In this document: piece by piece, positions 6,740 through 14,727 of the stretch
How positions within the stretch are numbered: the stretch's first letter is position 1
Layout: the number at the start of each line of letters is the position of its first letter
DNA from: Edaphobacter sp. 12200R-103
GTDB taxonomy: Bacteria > Acidobacteriota > Terriglobia > Terriglobales > Acidobacteriaceae
Reading direction: 5' to 3'
NCBI RefSeq assembly: GCF_010093025.1
Contig: NZ_CP048114.1
Span: 2,914,001 to 2,978,000 of the forward strand
Length of the DNA: 64,000 bases
Translations under genes and position numbers: made by a program
Notes under the pieces: generated by a model
What the model was told of the DNA's origin: nothing
What the model saw: the letters and a program-made list of their open reading frames with translations, nothing else
Database searches by the model: none

Positions 6740-7741
6740 TCAGGCGATGGTTTCGCGGAGGCCGGTCTTCCAGCTGCGGAAGGCGGCGTCAAGCGCGAGC
6801 ATGTTGCGGACGCCGTCTTCGCCGGTGGCGGCGAAGGGCTGGCCTCCGCGCATCGCCTGCGCAAATGCGTCGAGCATGCGGGTATAGGCGTCGTTATTGG
6901 TGACAGTCTCGGTTTCGACGATTTCTCCGGCACGGCGCAGCACCATCTCGATGGGACGGTCGACGGTAAGGCCGTTTTCGGCGGTCAGGACGCCTTCGCT
7001 TCCAGTGATCTGCAGCAGGGTGCGGTAGGGAGTACGCGCACTAACGGTCACGTTGGCGAGGACGTCGCCGGTCATCTGCATCTGCAATGACGCGGTCGCT
7101 TCCACCTGGTCGTCCGGGCTGGATTTTGTGGCGAGGGTGCTGATGGATTCCACGTCGCGGTCGAGGATGTAACGCAGGCCATCGATGCAGTGCACGCCGA
7201 CATCTCCGATGGGGCCTCCGCAGGCGAGCGATGGGTCCTTGATCCACTTGCGCGGAGCGCGGTCTGCGGGATAGTCGAACTCGGCGTGGGCGAACTGCGG
7301 CGTGCCGATCTTGCCAGACTGGATGCGCTCACGCAGCCACTCGAGGCTGCGGTTGTAACGGAAGTTCTGCGCGACACCATAGACGAGACCGGCCTGTTTT
7401 GCAGCTTCGGCCATCTCGCGAGCTTCGGTGGCGTTCATCGCTACCGGCTTCTCGCAGAGTACAGCCTTGCCGTGGCGCAGGGCGAGCAGCGTATCGGCGT
7501 AGTGCATGGCGTCGGGCGAGGTGATGAAGACAGCATCGACGTCCGGGGAGGAGCAGAGATCTTCGGCCGAAGAGAAGCAGTGCGCGATGTTGTGCTCGGC
7601 GCAGTTCTTGCGGGCAGCCTCCTGGTCGCGTCTCCACATGCCAACAAGCTGCGTGGCCTGGGAGTCCGCAAAGGCGGGAAGGAGGCGGCGAACAGCGTGG
7701 AGTCCGAAGCCGAGGATCGCAAAACGAACGGGAGCAGTCAT
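6740..7741 (-). CDS. Gfo/Idh/MocA-family NAD(P)-dependent oxidoreductase
   Basis: 333 residues. The N-terminal Rossmann fold starts FAILGFGLHAVRRLLPAF; the family motif EKPVAM is at about 97-102 and contributes the catalytic Lys. The C-terminal domain contains GGPIGDVGVHCIDGLRYIL with the conserved Asp/His pair. These enzymes oxidise or reduce cyclic sugars, inositols or related compounds; the substrate cannot be read from the sequence. The start is well supported by AAGGAG six bases before ATG 7741. It appears to be a single-gene unit between two repeat-containing gaps. Confidence 0.85.
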   Translation of the reverse strand: MTAPVRFAILGFGLHAVRRLLPAFADSQATQLVGMWRRDQEAARKNCAEHNIAHCFSSAEDLCSSPDVDAVFITSPDAMHYADTLLALRHGKAVLCEKPVAMNATEAREMAEAAKQAGLVYGVAQNFRYNRSLEWLRERIQSGKIGTPQFAHAEFDYPADRAPRKWIKDPSLACGGPIGDVGVHCIDGLRYILDRDVESISTLATKSSPDDQVEATASLQMQMTGDVLANVTVSARTPYRTLLQITGSEGVLTAENGLTVDRPIEMVLRRAGEIVETETVTNNDAYTRMLDAFAQAMRGGQPFAATGEDGVRNMLALDAAFRSWKTGLRETIA

Positions 7742-7803
7742 GGAGTCTCCTTGAGTGATGGTTGGCTGGGGAGGAGGATGCCTGTCTCAGAGGACATTCC
7801 GAT

Positions 7804-7902
7804 CGTCGTTCTGAACGGAGTGAAGAATTCCTGCATTTTGCCTGGAGCGTCGTAGCTGCTACGGGCAAAATTCAGGGATTCTTCGCGTTGCTCAGAATGA
7901 CG
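7804..7902. repeat. Hairpin repeat, family 2 (about 100-bp palindrome)
   Basis: The left half (CGTCGTTCTGAACGGAGTG, GAAGAATTCCTGCATTTTGCC) is mirrored by the right half (GGGCAAAATTCAGGGATTC, TTCGCGTTGCTCAGAATGACG) around a loop of about 20 bp. Related right-half sequence (CAGGGATCCTTCGCGTTGCC) recurs at 14446-14465. There is no coding capacity; a REP-like or MITE-like intergenic element. Confidence 0.75.
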
Positions 7903-7974
7903 GCTTTCAAGAGCTGCGATGGAGCTGTTCTGCGTGTTGCAGAATGATGGCCCTGCAAAGTGCGAAGGCCACGA

Positions 7975-9030
7975 TTAATGGGTTTCGTTTTTGAAGATCT
8001 GTTCGGCGTAGAAGTTTTCGACCTTGGCCTGATCGCGCAGCATCTCGAAGTATGCGGCTTTCAGGAGCTGGGAGCGGCCCTCGCGAAGCTGCTGGCGGAT
8101 GGCCTGCTGGACGCGCGGATCGCTAAGCTCACGCTGCCCTGCAGGCTCGCGCGAGATGAGCTTGTAGATGGCGTAGCCGACCGGCCTGCGGGTCTGGTCG
8201 AGCACCGGAAGGATGTCAGTGATCTGTCCGGCCTTGAGCCTGGTGATGGCGCTGTAGACGGCAGGATCGGCTTTCATCTGCGACTCGGAGACAAAGCCCA
8301 GGTCTCCGCCGCTTGAGGAGGTGTCGGGACGCTCGGAGAAGTTCATTGCGAGGGCAGCAAAGTCTTCGCCGCTGTCGAGCCGGTTCTTAAGGGCCTGAAT
8401 CTTCTTTTTGGCCTCGGCGTCGTTCATCGCCTTGCTGTTTTGAAGATTTCCCGCCTGGTCGGAGGGCATGCCGGTGACCTGAATCTGAGCAAGATGGTAC
8501 TGGGTTTCGAGCAGATTGAACTCAGATTTGTGGGTGTTGTAGTAATTGGTCACGTCCGCGTCGGTCACGCTAATCTTGGAGTCGATCTCCTTCGAGAGCA
8601 GCTTATTGATGGTCAGGGTGCGCCGGATGTCGTGCTTGACGTCCTCGAGGGTGTGGTTGCTTTCTTTCAGCTTCTGGTTGAACTGGTCCTCGGTGTAAGG
8701 GGCCTTCATCTCGGCCAACTTGGCGTCGACCTCTTCGTTGGTGGCTGCCAGGTTCATCTTCGCAGCGCGTTGTTCGACGATCTCTTCATCGATGAGCTGG
8801 CGCAGTACGTTGAGGCGAAGGGAGTCTTCCTGTTCGCGGGTCGGCTTCTGCTGCTGCTGCTGCTGGGCATCGCCAAGCTGTGCCTGGTACGCCTTATCCA
8901 CCTCGGCCTTCATGATGGCCTTGCCGTTGACGGTAGCCATGACATCGGCATTGTGAGTATGGTTGCAGCCGGCAAGCGCGGTTACGACGACGAGCGCGAC
9001 GGGGCACGATGCGCGCGTAAACCGCCGCAT
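7975..9030 (-). CDS. SurA/PpiD-like peptidyl-prolyl isomerase lipoprotein
   Basis: 351 residues from ATG 9030; a GTG at 9078 with a better ribosome binding site would add 16 residues ahead of the signal peptide. It has a lipoprotein signal with lipobox LAGC (Cys about 22), an N-terminal helical chaperone domain (SurA_N-like, with a QQQQQQ run at about 57-62), and a parvulin domain at roughly 170-290 (YHLAQIQVTG, then GEDFAALAMNFSERPDTSSSGGDLGFV and LKAGQITDILPV). It should help outer-membrane proteins fold in the periplasm. Last gene of the lptD operon, 26 bp after the DsbA-like gene; surA lies next to lptD in E. coli as well. Confidence 0.85.
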   Translation of the reverse strand: MRRFTRASCPVALVVVTALAGCNHTHNADVMATVNGKAIMKAEVDKAYQAQLGDAQQQQQQKPTREQEDSLRLNVLRQLIDEEIVEQRAAKMNLAATNEEVDAKLAEMKAPYTEDQFNQKLKESNHTLEDVKHDIRRTLTINKLLSKEIDSKISVTDADVTNYYNTHKSEFNLLETQYHLAQIQVTGMPSDQAGNLQNSKAMNDAEAKKKIQALKNRLDSGEDFAALAMNFSERPDTSSSGGDLGFVSESQMKADPAVYSAITRLKAGQITDILPVLDQTRRPVGYAIYKLISREPAGQRELSDPRVQQAIRQQLREGRSQLLKAAYFEMLRDQAKVENFYAEQIFKNETH

Positions 9031-9104
9031 CGGATTGACTTTCTTAACCTTCCCAGTTGCAGTCAACACATTCCTCACTCTCAGGATCTCCTCAAACTTC
9101 CAGG

Positions 9105-10100
9105 TTATTCGCCGGGCTTATGGTCCACGGACTCGCCGCTCTCGCTGGGGGTCGCATTGTTCAGCGATGGCAGGGGCACGGGTGGCGGCGGGGTCTTCCC
9201 TTCCGCGATCAGCGCGTTGTCAATCATACGGTACAGGTACTCGATGGGGAGAGCGCCCTCAAAGAGCTCGCCATTGACGAACAGGGCCGGGGTGGCATTG
9301 ACGTTGAGCTTTGAGCCCAACGCGATGGAGGCCCGGATGGCCGCGTCGTCCTGCTTTGCGATGCAGGCGTTCAGGGTCGCTTCGTTGACCTTCTGACGCT
9401 TGCCCTCTTCGCGAACCACGTTGTCGAGATTCTCGTTGGCGCGGGTTAGTGTCTTTTCCGTTCCACCCATCTCGCTGGCATGGGCGTGGATATAGTCCAC
9501 TGCATTCCAGTAGCCCTCCGGGCTCTGCGCAGCGAGGCAGTTGACGTCGACGGCGCCGCGCATGGCCCAGGGGTGAATGTCATTCAGCGGAAAATCGCGG
9601 TAGACAATGCGGACCTGGTCCTTATAGCGCATGGTGAGGGCAGGAAAGAGCTGCGCATGCATCTTGGCGCAGAACGGGCACTCCAGGTCGTCGAAACCGA
9701 CGATCACCACGGGAGCGTTGGGCGGGCCTCCGCGGGCGGGGCGGCCCTCGTCACTCACCAGCGTCTTCGGATCAGCGCTGATGTCGAACTTGTTGAACTG
9801 TCCCAGGGTCTTGCCGTCGCTCGATATCAGAAAGGTCATCGGCTTTGAGGTCTTTCCTTCGGTAGAAAAGACTACTGTGACCTGGTCGTACCCTGGAATA
9901 TCGGTCTTTTCGCGAGGCCCGATATTCACGTCGTAGTAGGGCGGCACATTGGCACGGGAGCGGATGAGGATCTCGACCCGGCGAGCCAGGTCCGGCGAAA
10001 GCTTCTCCCCCGGCGCAGAGGGACCTTGCGCATGGCAACCAGCCGTGGCCAGCATAAAAGCAAATAAAAAAGGGCGAACCACACGGGCTGCAGTCAACAC
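9105..10100 (-). CDS. DsbA-like thioredoxin-fold lipoprotein
   Basis: 331 residues. Lipoprotein signal with ATAGC lipobox (Cys about 22). A first domain of about 100 residues precedes a DsbA/DsbG-type thioredoxin domain with active site CPFC (141-144) and the cis-Pro loop NATPALFVNG. The C-terminus is Pro/Ser rich. It would oxidise or isomerise disulfides of exported proteins. It lies between lptD and the SurA-like gene on the same strand (gaps 52 and 26 bp). In E. coli LptD needs correct disulfides, so a dedicated thiol oxidoreductase here is sensible, though this LptD was not checked for conserved cysteines. Confidence 0.85.
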   Translation of the reverse strand: MLTAARVVRPFLFAFMLATAGCHAQGPSAPGEKLSPDLARRVEILIRSRANVPPYYDVNIGPREKTDIPGYDQVTVVFSTEGKTSKPMTFLISSDGKTLGQFNKFDISADPKTLVSDEGRPARGGPPNAPVVIVGFDDLECPFCAKMHAQLFPALTMRYKDQVRIVYRDFPLNDIHPWAMRGAVDVNCLAAQSPEGYWNAVDYIHAHASEMGGTEKTLTRANENLDNVVREEGKRQKVNEATLNACIAKQDDAAIRASIALGSKLNVNATPALFVNGELFEGALPIEYLYRMIDNALIAEGKTPPPPVPLPSLNNATPSESGESVDHKPGE

Positions 10101-10152
10101 AATGCCTCTGATTATCTCACGCAGGCTGAAGCGGACCAGGAAAACGGGCAGT

Positions 10153-12792
10153 TTAGAAGAGCCGCTCGGCCCGGCGCAGATTGCCGGCGGTGCCGATATT
10201 GGCGAGGGTGAAGTTGAACCGGTAGGCGTTTTCGTTACGCACCGAGCCGAGCTGATATTTGCGATATTCCACGCTCAGGCCGCAGCAGTCCCAGTTGTAC
10301 TGCACCTGAAGGGCGCCGTACTGTACTTCGGTGCGGTTAAGGTCGAGTCCGGTGTTGGCCGCTACCCCAAATCCCCGCTTGGTCGGACCGCCGTAGCCCA
10401 AGAGAACGCGAAGCTGGGTGAAGTCGGAGACGGCCGAGGAGAAACCCGCGATATTGAAACGGCCAGGAGCGTTGAGCCGCGCATAACTGAGGCCGGAGAA
10501 GACCTGCCCCTCGTGGAAGTTGACCAGGACGTTGTTGGAGGTGAACTTGCGGGCGCCCGTATCGAGATCGAAGTTCCATTCGACGTCGAAGTGGTCGGAG
10601 GTGCGCCATCGCAGGCGGGAGACAAGCGGGGAGATCTCACGCGGCTCTGTCAGGAAGGCGATTCCGGAGAGATCGAGCGTGGTCTGGAAGATGTTGCGGC
10701 TGCGATTGACAATGGCTCCGCCGAAGTGGGGATCGAGGAAGTATTTTTGCGTGAGGCGCCAGCTGATCAGCTCGCGACTTCCGCAGCCGGCGCTGGCTCC
10801 TACGTAACCAGCGTCGGAGGCAGCACCGGTTACGTCGCCGCCCATGACTCCGGCAGCGGCCGCGCCGGTCCATGCAGCGGTTCCCGTGGCGGCCTGGCTC
10901 TGCTCAGAACAGGGATGGGATGAACGGGAGCGCAGGAAGAGGCGCTGAGTCAGGCCGTACTGCACCTCGTTGGTGTTGCTGACGACGTCGGTGTCGTCGA
11001 AGCGAAGCAGCTGGCGAAAATTGTCGACGCCGCGCACGAGCCGGTAGGCGGCCATGGGTTCAATCGTGTGCTTTACGTCGGAGTGGAAGAGCCGATGCAC
11101 GAACGGAGAGGTAAAGGTGCGCTCCAGCACCGGGGCTCGCGCCTCCAGGCCCAGTTCGACATCCCCACGATTGACAGCCTCGCCGCTCTGTTGCGGGACC
11201 AGGGAGGCAGGTTCATGCTCCCGGCTGCGTGTGTAGGCTGTGTCGCGGACGGCGATGGAGGGACGGAAGTTCCAGCCGCCGGCCTTGAAGGGAAGTGAAA
11301 GCTCAGGATGGATGTCGAACCGCTCAGTAAGGCCGATGGTGGCGAAGTTGGGCTGCACACGCTTGAGACCGGCGATTGAGCTTTCGAGGTTCCAGAGGAT
11401 GGGCGTGGAGAGGAATTGGTGTTCGGTGGTCGAAAGATCGGCGGAGGGAGCGTGGAAGATGCGGACCTGCTCCTCGGGCTGGGTGGCCGTGGCCGCCTGC
11501 TTGAGGCCCTGGTAGCGATCGACGCGCAGGGCCATGGAGTAGCCGGAAGCCTGATGGACTCCGTAGCCGATGGAGAGGATATCGCTGGAGACGGCCTGGT
11601 TGAAGTTTTCCGTGAAGGCCTCACGGTAGGGGTAGGAGCTGAGGTACTCCATATCGGAGACGAGGCGGGTGCGGGAGCTGATGTCATAGCGGCCGGAGAA
11701 GACGACGTCCTGGCCACCCTGGTTCACGTATTTGCCTCCGGTCACATAGCCGCGGTCGAGCAGGCCGCTGTAATGGGCCAGAGCGAAGTTATTGCCGAGG
11801 CCGCGATAGCGGAAGGTCGCGGACTGCTGCCAGCCGCGCTTGGAGAAGTACTCCGCCCCGACGGTCATGTCGGCACTGCGGCCAAGGACGACGTAGATCT
11901 GTTCCCCGAGAATAAGGCCGCGGGTGGAGGATTCGCCGATGACGGGGATGAGGAAGCCGGTCTGGCGCTGTTCTCCGCCGACCGGATGAGTGGCGTAGGG
12001 CAGGTAGACCAGGGGGATATTGATGACGCGGAAGACGACGTTTTTCGCCGTGGCTCTTCCGGGAGTGACGCTGAATTTGCCGGCGAAGAGCTGCCAGTCA
12101 GGACGCGGGAGGGCGCAGGAGGTGACCGAACCGTCGTAGACGTCGTAGGACCGGGGGCCGGTCTTGACGACCATGCGGCCTTCAAAGAGGAAGGGCTGGC
12201 CGTTGTCGTAGATGGGCTTCTGTCCGGGTGGCCGCAGGCCGACGGTCCCCTTCACGTCGTAGAAGCGGCCGGTCTGCGATTTGAGATTGAAGGTGCCGTG
12301 GCTGGCGGTGATGCTCTCGTTACTCTGACCACCGCTGATTCTAAGGTGGCCGTTGGCGTTCAACTCGCTGGTGTCGCTGTCGTAGTCGATGTGGTCGGCT
12401 TCGACCCGATAGTCGCGATAGGTGATGACGACATCGTCGTCGAGGGTGTAGCGGCTTCCGATCTTCTTCTGCGGGCCAGAGGACTCAATGACAGCGGTCG
12501 AACCATCATCGGATGGGGGGAGGACGATAGCCTCGGGATAGGAGCCCGGACTTTCGGGCAACGAGGCGGAAGAAGATGCAGGTTCCTGATTCGACACCTC
12601 CTGAGCCACCAACTGTGGATGACTGAGGGCCAGCGCCGTGATAGTTATCAGAAGATAAATGCTGTGCAGGGCTGCGTGCGATGAGCGCCTGCAAACTGCA
12701 GCAGCGGCGTTGCCTGGCCGGGCTCCGCTGTTCGACCCCTGGGGCTGTGCAACCGATTTATTTCGATCAAGACGTTTCAGGCTTACCACCAC
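10153..12792 (-). CDS. lptD: LPS-assembly protein LptD
   Basis: About 879 residues from GTG 12792 (or 12789). Longer upstream frames would run through the divergent gene and have no signal peptide. The N-terminus holds a signal sequence (IYLLITITALALSHPQLVAQ). Next comes an OstA/LptA-like domain (YTLDDDVVITYRDYRVEADHIDYDSDTSELNANGHL style repeats), then the LptD barrel with YLPYATHP and many beta strands, ending RRAERLF. With LptE it inserts LPS into the outer leaflet. First gene of an operon with DsbA-like and SurA-like genes. Its promoter must lie in the 55-bp gap shared with the RDD gene. Start codon uncertain. Confidence 0.9.
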   Translation of the reverse strand: MVVSLKRLDRNKSVAQPQGSNSGARPGNAAAAVCRRSSHAALHSIYLLITITALALSHPQLVAQEVSNQEPASSSASLPESPGSYPEAIVLPPSDDGSTAVIESSGPQKKIGSRYTLDDDVVITYRDYRVEADHIDYDSDTSELNANGHLRISGGQSNESITASHGTFNLKSQTGRFYDVKGTVGLRPPGQKPIYDNGQPFLFEGRMVVKTGPRSYDVYDGSVTSCALPRPDWQLFAGKFSVTPGRATAKNVVFRVINIPLVYLPYATHPVGGEQRQTGFLIPVIGESSTRGLILGEQIYVVLGRSADMTVGAEYFSKRGWQQSATFRYRGLGNNFALAHYSGLLDRGYVTGGKYVNQGGQDVVFSGRYDISSRTRLVSDMEYLSSYPYREAFTENFNQAVSSDILSIGYGVHQASGYSMALRVDRYQGLKQAATATQPEEQVRIFHAPSADLSTTEHQFLSTPILWNLESSIAGLKRVQPNFATIGLTERFDIHPELSLPFKAGGWNFRPSIAVRDTAYTRSREHEPASLVPQQSGEAVNRGDVELGLEARAPVLERTFTSPFVHRLFHSDVKHTIEPMAAYRLVRGVDNFRQLLRFDDTDVVSNTNEVQYGLTQRLFLRSRSSHPCSEQSQAATGTAAWTGAAAAGVMGGDVTGAASDAGYVGASAGCGSRELISWRLTQKYFLDPHFGGAIVNRSRNIFQTTLDLSGIAFLTEPREISPLVSRLRWRTSDHFDVEWNFDLDTGARKFTSNNVLVNFHEGQVFSGLSYARLNAPGRFNIAGFSSAVSDFTQLRVLLGYGGPTKRGFGVAANTGLDLNRTEVQYGALQVQYNWDCCGLSVEYRKYQLGSVRNENAYRFNFTLANIGTAGNLRRAERLF

Positions 12793-12847
12793 TCTATTGA
12801 GGTTAAACGAAGTTGACCCTGTGCGGGTTCGAGGTTTTTGAAGGACG

Positions 12848-14359
12848 ATGAGCGCCGAGCGAAAGAGAGAGACTGAAGGAGGAGCCGCCCTGGCAACAGA
12901 GGCGCTGCCGGAGCCATATGCCCTTCGACAGCAGGTTGCGGAACGGCTGGCAGCACACCGGTCCCGGCGGCCACACTCGGAGCCGGTCCATTCGCAGCCG
13001 GTGAATCCGAGGCAGCGGAGCTCAAAGATCGCCGAAGCCGTTGCCGAAAGATACGCACAGAGCAAGAGCTACCAGGCGTACCTGGCGGAAGAGGCTGAGC
13101 GCGCCGTTCGTGAGGCGGAAGAGGCGGCCCGGCAGGCACAGGCCGCGGCGGAGATTGCCGCCCGCAATGCCGAAGCCATGGCGAAGGTGCAGTATGAGCT
13201 GCTGACGGAGCTGGAAGAGTACAGCGAGTCCACGCCTGCTCTGGATGCAAGACCCCATGGGCCTGTGACTGCGCGACCTCGGAGCCGCGCGCAGTGGACG
13301 GCCGATGAGCCTGCATTGGAGTTTGAGGCACCGGCTGGATTGGAGTTTGAGGCACCGGCTGGATTGGAGTTCGAGGCACCGATCGCGCCGACAGAGCCGC
13401 CCGTGTATACAGTCCGCCACGTTGCGGACCTGCGGCGCCCGGTAACAAGCGGCGAGCCGGTCTTGCGTGAGGAGGAGATCGCGATCGCCGTCGATCCAGG
13501 CGAAGCAAACTTTCTGGACGAGGAGATCGCCTTTCGGCAGGACCCGATCTTTGAGCCGGTGGAACCTCCGACGCCGATTCCCGCCAATATCATCGAATTT
13601 CCGCGAGAGCTGGTGGCGCCCCGTAAGGCACGGCCCCGCCTGGCGGAGGGTCCGCTGCTGGATGAGCCCGCACATTCTGATCCGTCGCAGCTCCGGATCT
13701 TCGAAGTGGAAGCGGAGCAGATCTCGGACGAACCTGCCTCCGACGCAGCGGCTCCCGAATGGACTTCGATCCTTCTGGACGCGCACCCGCGTCAGCAGGG
13801 GAGCTTCTACGACATTCAGTCGCAGCCGCTGAGCGCAGCGTATACCGGGAACTTCTACGCGCCTGGCGCCGATGCATCTGCGGCACACCACCTTCAGCTT
13901 TCGCCGGAGACGGAGCATCTGTACGCCACCCCCCTGGAGGTGGCTCCGGTGAGCCTACGGCTGATGTCAGGCATGGTCGATCTGTGCATCGTGGTAGCAG
14001 GATTTATGGTGTTCGCCGGGGTGGCGGTGACGACTGCCGCGCGCCTTATTCCAGGTGGAATCCAGATGGCTGCGCCTGCAGCTGCCATCTCGACGGTGGG
14101 CAGCATCGTTCTACTGGGGCTGCTATACCAGCTGCTGTTCTTCACTTTTTCCGACGCTACGCCGGGGATGCGATACGCCCGGATCGGTCTGTGCACGATG
14201 TCTGACGAGAATCCGAGCCGTGCGGCTATGCGTCGCCGCATCTTTGCCCTGGTGCTTGCGTCCGCTTCGCTGGGGCTGGGAGTGCTTTGGGCGCTGCTGG
14301 ACGACGAACGGCTGGGATGGCATGACCGCATCTCGCGGATGTATCAGCGGAGCTATTGA
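12848..14359 (+). CDS. RDD-family membrane protein with long acidic cytosolic N-terminus
   Basis: 503 residues. The first 340 are hydrophilic: an Ala/Glu-rich coiled coil (EEAERAVREAEEAARQAQAA, about 80-115), then Pro/Glu-rich low-complexity sequence with three 8-residue repeats LEFEAPAG at about 157-180. The last 130 residues form an RDD domain with about three transmembrane helices (LMSGMVDLCIVVAGFMVFAG, STVGSIVLLGLLYQLLFFTF, IFALVLASASLGLGVLWALL) and the usual PGMRYARI motif and C-terminal GWHDRISRM. RDD proteins are of unclear function, sometimes ion exchangers. It is divergent from lptD with only 55 bp between starts. AAGGA precedes ATG 12848. Confidence 0.8.
   Translation: MSAERKRETEGGAALATEALPEPYALRQQVAERLAAHRSRRPHSEPVHSQPVNPRQRSSKIAEAVAERYAQSKSYQAYLAEEAERAVREAEEAARQAQAAAEIAARNAEAMAKVQYELLTELEEYSESTPALDARPHGPVTARPRSRAQWTADEPALEFEAPAGLEFEAPAGLEFEAPIAPTEPPVYTVRHVADLRRPVTSGEPVLREEEIAIAVDPGEANFLDEEIAFRQDPIFEPVEPPTPIPANIIEFPRELVAPRKARPRLAEGPLLDEPAHSDPSQLRIFEVEAEQISDEPASDAAAPEWTSILLDAHPRQQGSFYDIQSQPLSAAYTGNFYAPGADASAAHHLQLSPETEHLYATPLEVAPVSLRLMSGMVDLCIVVAGFMVFAGVAVTTAARLIPGGIQMAAPAAAISTVGSIVLLGLLYQLLFFTFSDATPGMRYARIGLCTMSDENPSRAAMRRRIFALVLASASLGLGVLWALLDDERLGWHDRISRMYQRSY
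13316..13387 (+). repeat. Three tandem 24-bp units inside the RDD gene
   Basis: Units at 13316-13339, 13340-13363 and 13364-13387 encode LEFEAPAG, LEFEAPAG and LEFEAPIA. The first two are identical; the third has a T-to-C change and a diverged end. In-frame expansion or loss would change the length of the disordered linker. Confidence 0.85.
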
Positions 14360-14442
14360 GGCTCTCTGGTAAGGCGTATTGGTTTTGGCGATCAGACTGA
14401 ATTCTGTATCTGCCTGAGCATTGTGGAGCGCTCCGGGCGAAA

Positions 14443-14600
14443 TACAGGGATCCTTCGCGTTGCCGGGATGACGAGTTCGGGAGAGTCACGCAGCCGATGA
14501 AACCAGTTCCATCGGCTGCATAGCCGCCAGGGATAGAACCACAGATCCTTCGACTGCGCATCTCACGATGAGACTGCGAGATGCTTCGCTCAGGATGACA
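14443..14600. repeat. Family-2-like repeat fragments between RDD and bamA genes
   Basis: 14446-14473 (CAGGGATCCTTCGCGTTGCC then GGATGACG) matches the right half of the 7804-7902 palindrome. 14539-14600 is a related hairpin (CAGATCCTTCGACTGCGC, stem GCATCTC/GAGATGC, then CTCAGGATGACA). A further fragment (CCACAGATCCTTCCTG) occurs near 19206. The whole 14360-14727 gap contains these and a terminator but no gene. Confidence 0.6.
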
Positions 14601-14641
14601 CTTTTGTGGTCTTTGGTGTTTTCGGTTCCTTGCTAACTTGC

Positions 14642-14682
14642 AAAAGGGTAAGACCCCGGTGAAACCAGGGTCTTACCCTTTT
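14642..14682. terminator. Bidirectional terminator between RDD gene and bamA
   Basis: Perfect 15-bp stem AAAAGGGTAAGACCC / GGGTCTTACCCTTTT with an 11-nt loop. The T-run on each strand lets it serve both convergent genes. Confidence 0.9.
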
Positions 14683-14727
14683 GGCCTTTGGCCGCTGAGT
14701 TGGTCGGTTCGCCTTTGAGCCTGCAGG

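Noticed and set aside
8846..8868. CTG/CAG triplet run in the SurA-like gene
   Set aside because: It simply codes a glutamine run in the chaperone domain linker; short and common, not a notable repeat.
11416..12684. A 422-codon open frame opposite lptD
   Set aside because: Shadow frame, low-complexity composition, covered by LptD on the other strand.
12793..13065. An N-terminal extension of LptD by about 90 residues
   Set aside because: It would run deep into the divergent RDD gene, has no signal peptide and an implausible Cys/Arg/Ser-rich composition; GTG 12792 or 12789 is preferred.
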